From: Bacillota bacterium
Lineage (GTDB): Bacteria > Bacillota > Clostridia > Lachnospirales > Bianqueaceae
DNA: 7,311 bases
Direction: 5' to 3'
Assembly (NCBI GenBank): GCA_017474705.1
Contig: JAFVHC010000262.1
Coordinates: forward strand, 1 to 7,311
Shown here piece by piece: positions 1 through 6,630 of this stretch. The notes under the pieces are model-generated. The model saw only the letters and a program-made list of their open reading frames with translations. It made no database searches and was not told the origin of the DNA. The stretch's first letter is position 1; each line of letters starts with the position of its first letter. The position numbers and the translations under genes are program-made.

Positions 1-1
1 C

Positions 2-694
2 CTGAAAGAACTGGAGAACATGCGCAGCGGGTTCATCGCCAATATCTCGCACGATTTCCGTTCGCCTTTGACGTCGATCCGTGGATTCCTGGAAGCTATG
101 CTGGACGGGACCATCCCGGAAGAACTGCATCCAAAGTACATGCAGATCGTCCTGGATGAAACCAACCGTCTTACCAAAATGACCAACAATATCCTGGACC
201 TGACCAAAATGGAGAACGGGCAGGATGAGGTCGTCCGGACACATTTCGATATCAATGAAATGATCATCAAAATGGCCCTGGGGTTTGAACAGCGGATCGA
301 GGAGAAGCAGATCCGGATGGATTTCCAGTTCGTGCAGGAGAAGCTGATCGTAAACGCCGATCTGGATAAGATCCAGCGTGTGATCTACAATCTCATCGAT
401 AATGCTCTGAAGTTCACCCGCGTGGGAGATTCGATCTGCATCGAGACCACGGCAGTGGGGCAGAAGGCTGTGATCACCGTGGCGGATACCGGCCTTGGGA
501 TCGATGAAAAGTCGCTGCCGCACATCTTTGAACGATTCAATAAGGGCGATGCTTCCCGCGGCCATGTAAAAAGGCAATGGCCTTGGGCTGACGATCGTCC
601 GTCAAATCCTGCTCAATCACGGGGAGGACATCAAAGTCAGCAGCAAGCCGGGAGAAGGGACCAGGTTTACGTTCACACTGCCCCTTGCATATAA
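2..694 (+). CDS. Sensor histidine kinase, C-terminal part, 5'-truncated and frameshifted
   Basis: Transmitter half of a membrane-type two-component sensor kinase (PhoR/WalK/CssS-like HisKA plus HATPase_c), which would autophosphorylate on histidine and pass the phosphate to a response regulator. The open frame enters from the left edge at base 2, so the sensor, membrane and HAMP parts are outside the window; the ATG at base 20 is internal. Numbered from that Met, the H-box SHDFRSPLTS holds the phosphoacceptor His11, the N-box is YNLIDNALKF (Asn124, Asn128), the G1 box is DTGLG (156-160) and the F-box is FERF (170-173). After GHVK (181-184) the frame leaves homology: the sequence RQWPWADDRP is not kinase-like and the frame runs to TAA at 692-694. 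The expected G2 box GNGLGL lies in another frame from 573. As read, the protein would lack the G2 box and the last ATPase strands and is probably inactive, unless the shift is a sequencing error. Family is certain; the cognate regulator is not visible. Confidence 0.9.
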   Translation: MKELENMRSGFIANISHDFRSPLTSIRGFLEAMLDGTIPEELHPKYMQIVLDETNRLTKMTNNILDLTKMENGQDEVVRTHFDINEMIIKMALGFEQRIEEKQIRMDFQFVQEKLIVNADLDKIQRVIYNLIDNALKFTRVGDSICIETTAVGQKAVITVADTGLGIDEKSLPHIFERFNKGDASRGHVKRQWPWADDRPSNPAQSRGGHQSQQQAGRRDQVYVHTAPCI

Positions 695-719
695 AATAAA
701 TCTTGTAGAAAAGAAGTAA
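573..719 (+). pseudogene. Out-of-frame C-terminus of the histidine kinase
   Basis: This stretch, read from GGC at 573, encodes GNGLGLTIVRQILLNHG followed by a segment ending in FTFTLPLAYK and a short tail, with TAA at 717-719. It is the missing G2 box (GNGLGL) and the final alpha-beta part of the HATPase_c domain that should follow the kinase frame ending near 571. Removing one A from the A5 run at 568-572 joins the two frames as GHVK-GNGLGL, a normal kinase arrangement; adding two bases would also work. The joined gene would end 7 bases before the next ATG at 727, matching the tight spacing of the other genes. It has no start site of its own, so it is a displaced gene end and not an independent gene. 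Confidence 0.85.
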
Positions 720-726
720 AAACAGC

Positions 727-1695
727 ATGAAATCAAAAGTCTGTATGATCGTCAATCCGGGTTCACGCAGTGGTAAATCCGTAGAGACATGCACCATGGC
801 GGAACAGGTCCTGAAGAATCGAAAAATACCATATACCGTCCTGTTCACACAAAAGAGATGGGATGCGGCACGGTTCGCAAAGAAATTCTGCGAAGAAGCG
901 AATGCTGCCGGTGAGATCTGCAATCTCATCGTGTTGGGCGGTGATGGCACGATCAACGAAGCCATCAATGGTATCCCGGATTTTACCAAGGTCCGTTTCG
1001 GTGTCGTCGCCTCCGGATCCGGCAATGATTTCGGCCGTGGCCTGAAGATCGAAGGAACACCGAAAGAACAGATTCGCTATATCCTGGATGATCTCAAAGA
1101 AGGCGCTGCGCCGGACTGGATCGATCTGGGCAAGGTGACGTATGATAAGGGACAAGGGAGCCGTTATTACGCGATCAGCAGCGGTTTCGGTCTGGACGCG
1201 GAGATCACGCGGAGGGTCAATCTCTCATCACTGAAAAGTACTTTGAACAAACTGAAACTGGGCAAGTTCGTGTATTTCATCGTGACGATACAGGCTTTGT
1301 TCGATATGACAACGACGCGTATGTACGTGCAGCGCGGTGACAGCCATGGGATCTTCAGTAAAGCGATCTTTCTTGCCGCTATGAACTTTTTCGGTGAGGG
1401 CGGTGGCATCCCTATGGCGCCTGATGCGGATCCGAGAGACGGTAAACTGTCCGTATGTATGGTCCACGGTGTACCGAAATGGAAGACCTTCTTCATTCTG
1501 CCGATCCTGGCGCTCGGCAAGCATAAGCGGCTGCACGGTGTTCAGTTGTTCAGTGATAAAGAATTTACAGTACAGGCGGATCACCCTCTGGTCCTGCATA
1601 CCGATGGTGAACACGTCTGCGATACGATGGAAGTACAGTTTTCCTGCGTACCGCATGCACTGCCTGTGATTGGATTGCGGGGTGAGAAACGATGA
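727..1695 (+). CDS. Diacylglycerol kinase family lipid kinase (DgkB/YegS-like)
   Basis: Predicted soluble lipid kinase of 322 residues that transfers phosphate from ATP to a lipid such as diacylglycerol, feeding phosphatidic acid back into phospholipid synthesis at the inner face of the membrane. Visible signatures of the DAGK catalytic family are VNPGSRSGKS near the N-terminus (9-18), the nucleotide-binding GGDGTINEAING (71-82), GSGNDFGRGL (97-106), FGLDAEI (154-160), GGGIPMAPDADPRDGKL (225-241, equivalent to the metal-site DG region) and TDGE (292-295), whose Glu matches the proposed catalytic base. Length is normal for DgkB/YegS proteins (about 300 residues). The ATG at 727 sits just before the first conserved strand and follows a weak purine-rich stretch (708-716). 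The stop overlaps the next start as ATGA at 1692-1695. The substrate could be another lipid, because the family is broad and sequence alone does not settle it. Confidence 0.9.
   Translation: MKSKVCMIVNPGSRSGKSVETCTMAEQVLKNRKIPYTVLFTQKRWDAARFAKKFCEEANAAGEICNLIVLGGDGTINEAINGIPDFTKVRFGVVASGSGNDFGRGLKIEGTPKEQIRYILDDLKEGAAPDWIDLGKVTYDKGQGSRYYAISSGFGLDAEITRRVNLSSLKSTLNKLKLGKFVYFIVTIQALFDMTTTRMYVQRGDSHGIFSKAIFLAAMNFFGEGGGIPMAPDADPRDGKLSVCMVHGVPKWKTFFILPILALGKHKRLHGVQLFSDKEFTVQADHPLVLHTDGEHVCDTMEVQFSCVPHALPVIGLRGEKR
1679..1686 (+). promoter_or_regulatory. Ribosome binding site for the htrA-like gene
   Basis: GGGGTGAG lies five bases before the ATG at 1692, inside the last codons of the lipid kinase gene. 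With the ATGA start/stop overlap it supports 1692 as the start and suggests translational coupling of the two genes. Confidence 0.65.
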
Positions 1696-3152
1696 ATGAT
1701 CAGTTCAGAGAAGATCAGTTTTTTGAATCGCCTGAACAGCCGCAGGTACAGGAGCAGGATCCTGGTGTCGGTACCGATCCGAACTATCTTCCGCCACAGT
1801 CCCCATTTTACCGCGAAGATGTGATCATGCAGATGCAGATCCGGGAACAGGTGGAAAGAGAGCAGGAAAGATTGCATAAAAAGGCGGTCAGACGTCAACA
1901 GCGCCGCTTGGAACGTCAGACACACGGATGGAAACTGGGTTTTGCCGTTCTTTCCTTGATCACACTTTGTGTTTCGACTTTTGGCGGTGTGTACTGGGCC
2001 AGTACATTGCTCAACCGGACGCATGACACAAATCAGACCGGTACGTTTTTCTTTCCGTCGGATGAGAAAGCGATCAAGGAAGTCGCGGACATCACGACGC
2101 TGCAGAACTCCGAATACGCATCCATCGCGGATATTTCGGATGACGTAGGACATTCCGTCGTCACGATCGTTACCACCGTAGTCGCGCAGGACTCTTCCGG
2201 GATCCCCGGAGATTCGGTCTATGGAGAGGCGCTGGGCAGCGGTGTGATCATTGGCGAATCGGAGGATGAATTATACATCGCTACCAATTTCCACGTCATC
2301 AATAATGCTTCGGACGTAAAGATCCTCATGGGCAGTGATGAAACAGTATCCGCGACGGCGTATTATAAAGGCTCGGATTCCGGAAGCGATCTGGCTGTCA
2401 TTTATGTAAAGAAATCCGATCTGGACGAGGATACGCTCAAAGAGATCAAGATCGCCACTTTGGGCGACAGTGATAGTCTGAAAGTCGGAGATCTGGCGAT
2501 CGCTATAGGCAGTCCGGTCAACAAGACGTACAGTAATACTGTCACGGCAGGCATCATCAGTGGGCTCGAACGTTCCGTATCCTTCAGGGATGAGGACACC
2601 GGGCTTGTCAATACATTGATCCTGCTGCAGACCGATGCTGCGATCAACCCAGGCAATTCCGGCGGAGCGCTGGTCAACGGCCGGGGTGAGATCATCGGTA
2701 TCAACGATGCCAAGATCGTGTCTTCTGATGTTGAGGGCATGGGTTTCGCGATCCCGATCTCAACAGCCAAACCTGTGCTGGAAGAATTGATCAATCATGG
2801 TAAAGTCATACAGCCCTACCTGGGCATCACGGGGTCCGGTATCGATGCGGCGTCGGAATTCGCCGTGACATACGGCATGTTCTCTGGTGTGTACGTCCAG
2901 TCCGTTCTGGATGGCCTGTCCGCGGATAAGGCCGGTATCCAGGTCGACGACGTCATCATCGAGTTCAATGGGCAGAAGATCGATACCTTCAAGGATCTGA
3001 CAGACGCTCTTCATGCATGTGAGATCGGCCAGACGGTCGAGGTCAAGGTCGTGCGGGGATACGTCGACGGAGATCCGGAAACGGTGACACTTTCATTGAC
3101 GATTGGAAAAACCGGGAGATTTCGATTGATATGCGATTCATACAGACTTTGA
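1692..3152 (+). CDS. htrA: HtrA/DegP-type membrane-anchored serine protease with PDZ domain
   Basis: S1C-family protease and likely envelope quality-control enzyme that degrades misfolded exported proteins. In the 486-residue product, residues 1-79 are a hydrophilic, Glu/Gln/Arg-rich cytoplasmic tail, with a probable coiled coil at about 48-76. One membrane anchor spans about 80-103, and Arg-rich residues before it predict an outside C-terminus. The trypsin-like domain (about 140-365) has a complete catalytic triad: His201 in ATNFHVI, Asp233 in SDLAVI and Ser323 in NPGNSGGAL. A single PDZ domain covers about 375-470 (QPYLGI, GVYVQSV, ADKAGIQVDDVI). This layout matches HtrA/HtrB/YyxA of Bacillota. 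The start overlaps the lipid kinase stop; the 3' end overlaps the next gene by 22 bases. The last residues (GRFRLICDSYRL) look unlike a normal HtrA end and may come from a frameshift at A5 3107-3111; the other frame stops at 3127-3129, just before the next ATG. The core function is unaffected. Confidence 0.95.
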   Translation: MNDQFREDQFFESPEQPQVQEQDPGVGTDPNYLPPQSPFYREDVIMQMQIREQVEREQERLHKKAVRRQQRRLERQTHGWKLGFAVLSLITLCVSTFGGVYWASTLLNRTHDTNQTGTFFFPSDEKAIKEVADITTLQNSEYASIADISDDVGHSVVTIVTTVVAQDSSGIPGDSVYGEALGSGVIIGESEDELYIATNFHVINNASDVKILMGSDETVSATAYYKGSDSGSDLAVIYVKKSDLDEDTLKEIKIATLGDSDSLKVGDLAIAIGSPVNKTYSNTVTAGIISGLERSVSFRDEDTGLVNTLILLQTDAAINPGNSGGALVNGRGEIIGINDAKIVSSDVEGMGFAIPISTAKPVLEELINHGKVIQPYLGITGSGIDAASEFAVTYGMFSGVYVQSVLDGLSADKAGIQVDDVIIEFNGQKIDTFKDLTDALHACEIGQTVEVKVVRGYVDGDPETVTLSLTIGKTGRFRLICDSYRL

Positions 3153-4087
3153 AAGAGGGCGACCATGTTTTAGAGCATTATTTCTGCAAAGACAAGCAGA
3201 AGATGGTCACCAAAGCCGGCAAGAATTATTTCAATGTGACTTTGCAGGACAAGACCGGTACGCTGAATGCCAAGATCTGGGACCTTACGCCTCAGATCTT
3301 TGATTTCAACAAGAACCAGATGGTCAAGATCGATGCGCAGATCACTTCCTATCAGGGAGACCTGCAGGCCAATATCTACCGTATCCGTCCGAGCGAACCC
3401 GGAGAGTATGATCTTGCGGATTTCATCCGCCAGACCGATAAGGACGTAGAACAGTTGTATAAAGGTCTCCTGCGACGGATCGGAGAGGTCCGGGATCCAA
3501 AGCTCAGGCAGCTGCTGGAAAGTTTCTTTGTGGATGACGCCAAATTCATCAAAAGATTCAAAGAGCACCCGGCAGCCAAAAGCGTGCATCACAATTATCT
3601 TGGCGGCCTGATCGAGCATGTTTCGGCCGTCGTGGAAAACGCGGTCTATATGGCAGATGCCTATCCCGGCGTAGACAGGGATCTGGTCATCACCGGCGCG
3701 ATGCTGCATGATATCGGCAAGGTCCGTGAGCTAACGGAGATGCCTGTCGCTGAGTATACGGATGCCGGTCAGATGCTGGGCCATATCATCCTGGGCTATA
3801 ACATGGTACAGGAGCGGATGAACCGGCTGGGTGCCTTTCCACGTACACAGCAGGAACTGCTGCTTCATATCATCCTGTCACATCATGGAGAACTCGAATT
3901 CGGTTCTCCGAAAGTACCGATGACACGGGAAGCCATGATCGTCCATTTCGCGGACAATATCGACGCCAAAATGAAAGTCATGGAAACTTTTGTGGAAGAG
4001 GATCCGTCTGATGGGCATTGGACGTCCTTCAATCGGTTCCTGAACCGGAATCTCTATAAGCCGGAGAAGAAGGACCCGCAGAAGTGA
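3131..4087 (+). CDS. yhaM: YhaM-like 3'-5' exoribonuclease (OB fold plus HD domain)
   Basis: Cytoplasmic exonuclease resembling YhaM/CbfI of Gram-positive bacteria, which trims short single-stranded tails from RNA 3' ends (and can act on DNA). The 318-residue length is close to the roughly 314 residues usual for the family. The N-terminal OB-fold (about 15-90) includes the typical KTGTLNAKIW (41-50). The C-terminal HD domain (about 155-285) shows the metal ligands His163 (LIEHV), the His193-Asp194 pair in MLHDIGKV, His218 in MLGHII, His251-His252 in SHHGELEFGSP and Asp275 in FADNID. The ATG at 3131 begins inside the end of htrA, with GGGAG at 3114-3118 about 12 bases upstream, a slightly long spacing. 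The stop overlaps the next GTG start (GTGA at 4084-4087). A closely related HD-domain hydrolase with another substrate is the main alternative, but the OB-HD order strongly favours YhaM. Confidence 0.9.
   Translation: MRFIQTLKEGDHVLEHYFCKDKQKMVTKAGKNYFNVTLQDKTGTLNAKIWDLTPQIFDFNKNQMVKIDAQITSYQGDLQANIYRIRPSEPGEYDLADFIRQTDKDVEQLYKGLLRRIGEVRDPKLRQLLESFFVDDAKFIKRFKEHPAAKSVHHNYLGGLIEHVSAVVENAVYMADAYPGVDRDLVITGAMLHDIGKVRELTEMPVAEYTDAGQMLGHIILGYNMVQERMNRLGAFPRTQQELLLHIILSHHGELEFGSPKVPMTREAMIVHFADNIDAKMKVMETFVEEDPSDGHWTSFNRFLNRNLYKPEKKDPQK
4066..4074 (+). promoter_or_regulatory. Ribosome binding site for the rlmD-like gene
   Basis: GAAGAAGGA ends nine bases before the GTG at 4084, inside the last codons of the yhaM-like gene. 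It is a good Shine-Dalgarno match and supports use of the GTG start that overlaps the upstream TGA. Confidence 0.65.
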
Positions 4088-5472
4088 ATAAAAACGATTT
4101 ATTGAAAGTCCGGATCACGGATCTGGACCAGGAAGGGATCGGCATCGGGCATACGGATACAGGTATGGCACTGTTCGTAAAAGATACTGTTCCCGGAGAC
4201 CTGATCATGGCACGTGTGGTCAAGGTGAAGAAAAGTCTGGCCTTCGGCCGGGTCGAGCAGGTGATCGAACCCTCTTCGGAGCGGATCAAGCCGGCCTGCG
4301 CCAAGGCAAGGGCTTGCGGCGGCTGCGTGCTTCAGCAAATGGCGTATCCTGCACAGCTCGCTGTAAAACAGCGGAAGGTGGAGGAAGCGCTGCGGCGCAT
4401 CGGCGGGGTCGAACACCCGGAACTTTTGATGGAACCGATCACCGGTATGGAGGTCCCGTGGGAGTTCCGCAATAAGATGCAGTTCCCATTCGGGCAGTTG
4501 GGCGGACACACGGTCCTCGGCTTCTATGCCGGCCGGACCCACGCACTTGTACCGTTGGATGACTGTGCCGTTGGACATCCGGTCAACCGGGAGATCATGC
4601 GTATCATCTGCAGATGGGCGGATACATATGGCATCTCCGTTTATGATGAAACGACCGGGCAGGGACTGCTGCGCCATCTGTTGACACGGGTCGGATTCTC
4701 TACAGGTGAATTGATGATCTGCCTGGTCATCAATGGGCGGAAAGTACCTTATGCGGACAAATTGTGGAACGTGCTGGAGCACAGTGTGCGATCCTATGGC
4801 GTCCGTCTGGTTTCTTTGATGTATAATGTCAATACAGAGCGCACCAATCGGATCTTGGGCGCCCATTCTTTTATCCTGCAGGGACAGCCCTATATCACCG
4901 ATACGATCGGTCCATTGTCTTTCCGGATCTCCCCCGGGTCTTTTTACCAGGTCAATCCGGTGCAGACGCAGCGCATCTATGAAAAAGCGATGGAATACGC
5001 GGACTTAAGCGGAAATGAGACCGTGTGGGATATGTATTGCGGTACGGGGACCATCTCTCTGTTCCTTTCTCAGAAAGCACACAAGGTCTATGGTGTGGAG
5101 ATCGTCCCGGAGGCCATCCGTGACGCACGCCAGAATGCGGCCGACAACGGGATCAAAAATGTGGAGTTCTTTGTCGGGAAAGCAGAGGAAGTCGTGCCGG
5201 ACTGGTTCAGGACCCAAGGTGCAAAGACGCGGATCGATGTCGTGGTCGTGGATCCGCCGCGCAAAGGCTGCGATCCGATGTTATTGGATACGCTGGTCCG
5301 TATGCAGCCTGAAAGGATCGTGTACGTATCCTGCAATCCGGCTACACTGGCACGGGACGTGAAGATCCTGGAAACGCAGGGATATGTGCCTAGAAACGTG
5401 GCACCTTTTGACGCGTTCTGTCATACCATGCACTGCGAATCCGTCGTGAAACTCGTCCGCGCCGGATCCTGA
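4084..5472 (+). CDS. rlmD: 23S rRNA (uracil-5-)-methyltransferase, RlmD/RlmCD (RumA/TrmA family)
   Basis: SAM-dependent enzyme making 5-methyluridine in 23S rRNA (U1939 by E. coli RlmD; in B. subtilis RlmCD modifies both U747 and U1939). The 462-residue protein starts at GTG 4084. A TRAM RNA-binding domain occupies about 4-60. Cys72, Cys78, Cys81 (ACAKARACGGC) and Cys161 (DDCAVGHP) match the four ligands of the RumA iron-sulfur cluster. The Rossmann methyltransferase domain has FYQVNP (287-292), the SAM motif DMYCGTGTI (316-324), GVEIV (337-341), VDPPRKG (389-395), the catalytic-nucleophile motif VSCNPATLARD (415-425; Cys417) and the general base region HCESVV (450-455; Glu452). All key residues are present, so the enzyme is expected to be active. 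The start overlaps the yhaM-like stop by four bases, suggesting coupled translation of two RNA-metabolism genes. Bacillota often carry two paralogues, so exact target specificity (U747, U1939 or both) cannot be read from this sequence. Confidence 0.95.
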   Translation: MNKNDLLKVRITDLDQEGIGIGHTDTGMALFVKDTVPGDLIMARVVKVKKSLAFGRVEQVIEPSSERIKPACAKARACGGCVLQQMAYPAQLAVKQRKVEEALRRIGGVEHPELLMEPITGMEVPWEFRNKMQFPFGQLGGHTVLGFYAGRTHALVPLDDCAVGHPVNREIMRIICRWADTYGISVYDETTGQGLLRHLLTRVGFSTGELMICLVINGRKVPYADKLWNVLEHSVRSYGVRLVSLMYNVNTERTNRILGAHSFILQGQPYITDTIGPLSFRISPGSFYQVNPVQTQRIYEKAMEYADLSGNETVWDMYCGTGTISLFLSQKAHKVYGVEIVPEAIRDARQNAADNGIKNVEFFVGKAEEVVPDWFRTQGAKTRIDVVVVDPPRKGCDPMLLDTLVRMQPERIVYVSCNPATLARDVKILETQGYVPRNVAPFDAFCHTMHCESVVKLVRAGS

Positions 5473-5489
5473 CAGCTATACATATGAAA

Positions 5490-5494
5490 TGAGG
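5490..5494 (+). promoter_or_regulatory. Probable ribosome binding site for the metallophosphoesterase gene
   Basis: TGAGG is the only Shine-Dalgarno-like element in the 33-base gap after the methyltransferase. It is 11 bases before ATG 5506, which opens the real frame, and 4 bases before ATG 5499, which opens an unrelated frame. I see no convincing promoter or terminator in this gap, so readthrough from upstream is plausible. Confidence 0.4.
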
Positions 5495-5505
5495 CTTCAT
5501 GTTAT

Positions 5506-6618
5506 ATGTTATTATGGGTCCTGGAGATCATCCTCTTGCTGACAGCCCTGTTTGTCGTGCAGATACCATTGCGCAAAAAGGGACGTCCGGTTTGGCGGGT
5601 GACAGTCTTTATGATCAAAGTCCTGCTGATCCCGGCTGCGGCCCTGTTTTTTGTTGCCATAGAAAGCCCCTTGGCTTACCGTCGATCAGATGTGTTCGCG
5701 GCTGCATATATCGTTCTCTTTTCTGATGTTTGCGCAAGCATCGTGGAATACGTGATACGAAAGCTCAAGGGAAGCAGAGGAACAGAAACTGAAAAAAGTG
5801 CATGCCGGCTGAAACTGCTCAGCATCCTGAGTGTTGTCTTTTGTCTTTGTATCTTCATTTATGGATTTGTGAATGCAGGTCACGTTAAAGAAAAGAGACA
5901 TACCTGGACAGCTGAAGGCGTCACACAGGCGCACACCTTTGCGTTTGCTGCAGATCTTCATGTCGAATCGGCTCGTTCGATGGAAAATGTGAAGGAATTC
6001 TGCCGGCAGGTGAATGATGCAGCTCCGGAATTCGTGATACTGGGCGGCGATGTGACCGATGAACTGACGTCATACGATGATATGCGGGAGACGTATCGTC
6101 TCCTCTCCGAAATAGAGGCTCCTGTTTTCTTCATATACGGGAACCATGATCGGCAGCCGGATGCCTCATACTTCGACGGGCGAACATACAGTGACGAGCA
6201 GCTGGAGGAGGCGATCCGTGAAGCCGGCATCACCATTCTGTCGGATCAGTTTTTGAAAGTGGCGGATGATCTCACCCTGCTCGGAAGAGAGGATATCTCT
6301 ATGGAGGGGAAACGCACGGACTGGTCAGATCTCATCGATCCGTTTCAAGGGACCGGCGCTCTGGTCGTAGCGGATCATCAGCCATATGATGAGGAGCAGT
6401 TGGTGGAAGAACGATCCGCGGTGCAGCTCTCCGGCCATACACATGCGGGGCAGCTGTGGCCTCTGCAGATCGTGTATCGCATGATGGGACTGCCCGCATA
6501 TGGTGTATTTGAAAAACCAGGCACGCTCCTTTATGTGTCGGCCGGAGTCGGCGTCTGGAGCATGCCTCTGAGAACGGAAGCAAACTGTGAGTGGGAACTC
6601 ATCACGCTGGTTCCATAG
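5506..6618 (+). CDS. Membrane-anchored metallophosphoesterase (YkuE-like), four TM segments
   Basis: Calcineurin-like phosphoesterase of 370 residues. Four hydrophobic segments lie at about 2-20, 32-52, 62-84 and 104-124. Basic loops at 21-31 and 85-103 predict both are cytoplasmic, placing the C-terminal catalytic domain outside the membrane. The catalytic domain (about 143-368) carries the metal-binding set in order: AADLHVES (Asp150, His152), GGDVTDE (Asp182), YGNHDRQ (Asn213, His214), ADHQP (His291) and SGHTHAGQLWP (His311, His313). The GHTHAGQ form is typical of the YkuE/LpxH-like branch, whose members hydrolyse phosphodiesters or phosphomonoesters; the substrate here is unknown, but the location points to an envelope lipid, wall precursor or extracellular nucleotide. 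In-frame TGA at 5485-5487 limits upstream extension, so ATG 5506 is the only good start. The gene ends in three consecutive in-frame stops (6616-6624). A NUP-family lipoprotein follows 12 bases later. Confidence 0.9.
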   Translation: MLLWVLEIILLLTALFVVQIPLRKKGRPVWRVTVFMIKVLLIPAAALFFVAIESPLAYRRSDVFAAAYIVLFSDVCASIVEYVIRKLKGSRGTETEKSACRLKLLSILSVVFCLCIFIYGFVNAGHVKEKRHTWTAEGVTQAHTFAFAADLHVESARSMENVKEFCRQVNDAAPEFVILGGDVTDELTSYDDMRETYRLLSEIEAPVFFIYGNHDRQPDASYFDGRTYSDEQLEEAIREAGITILSDQFLKVADDLTLLGREDISMEGKRTDWSDLIDPFQGTGALVVADHQPYDEEQLVEERSAVQLSGHTHAGQLWPLQIVYRMMGLPAYGVFEKPGTLLYVSAGVGVWSMPLRTEANCEWELITLVP

Positions 6619-6630
6619 TAGTAAACACGA

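Noticed and set aside
560..580. Programmed ribosomal frameshift in the kinase gene
   Set aside because: The needed shift is +1 (or -2), not the usual -1 on an A-rich slippery site, and the run has only five A; an A5 run at 1878-1882 in htrA causes no shift. A mutation or base-calling error is simpler.
537..1025. 162-codon minus-strand frame across the kinase/lipid kinase junction
   Set aside because: It is antisense to two clearly recognised genes, has no family motif, and its only distinction is that it crosses the short gap between them.
1581..2153. 190-codon minus-strand frame at the lipid kinase/htrA junction
   Set aside because: Antisense to conserved coding sequence on both sides, with no recognisable domain and no ribosome binding site evidence.
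4099..4866. 255-codon open frame on the minus strand
   Set aside because: It lies entirely antisense to the methyltransferase gene, whose motifs are complete; the product is rich in His, Arg, Pro and Asp with no recognisable domain, as expected of a shadow frame.
5473..5505. Intrinsic terminator between the methyltransferase and phosphoesterase genes
   Set aside because: Only a 5-bp A/T-rich stem is present, with no G/C-rich stem and no T tract after it.
5499..5726. 75-codon plus-strand frame starting at ATG 5499
   Set aside because: Overlaps the phosphoesterase membrane segments in another frame and shows no protein features; noted only as a possible competing start.
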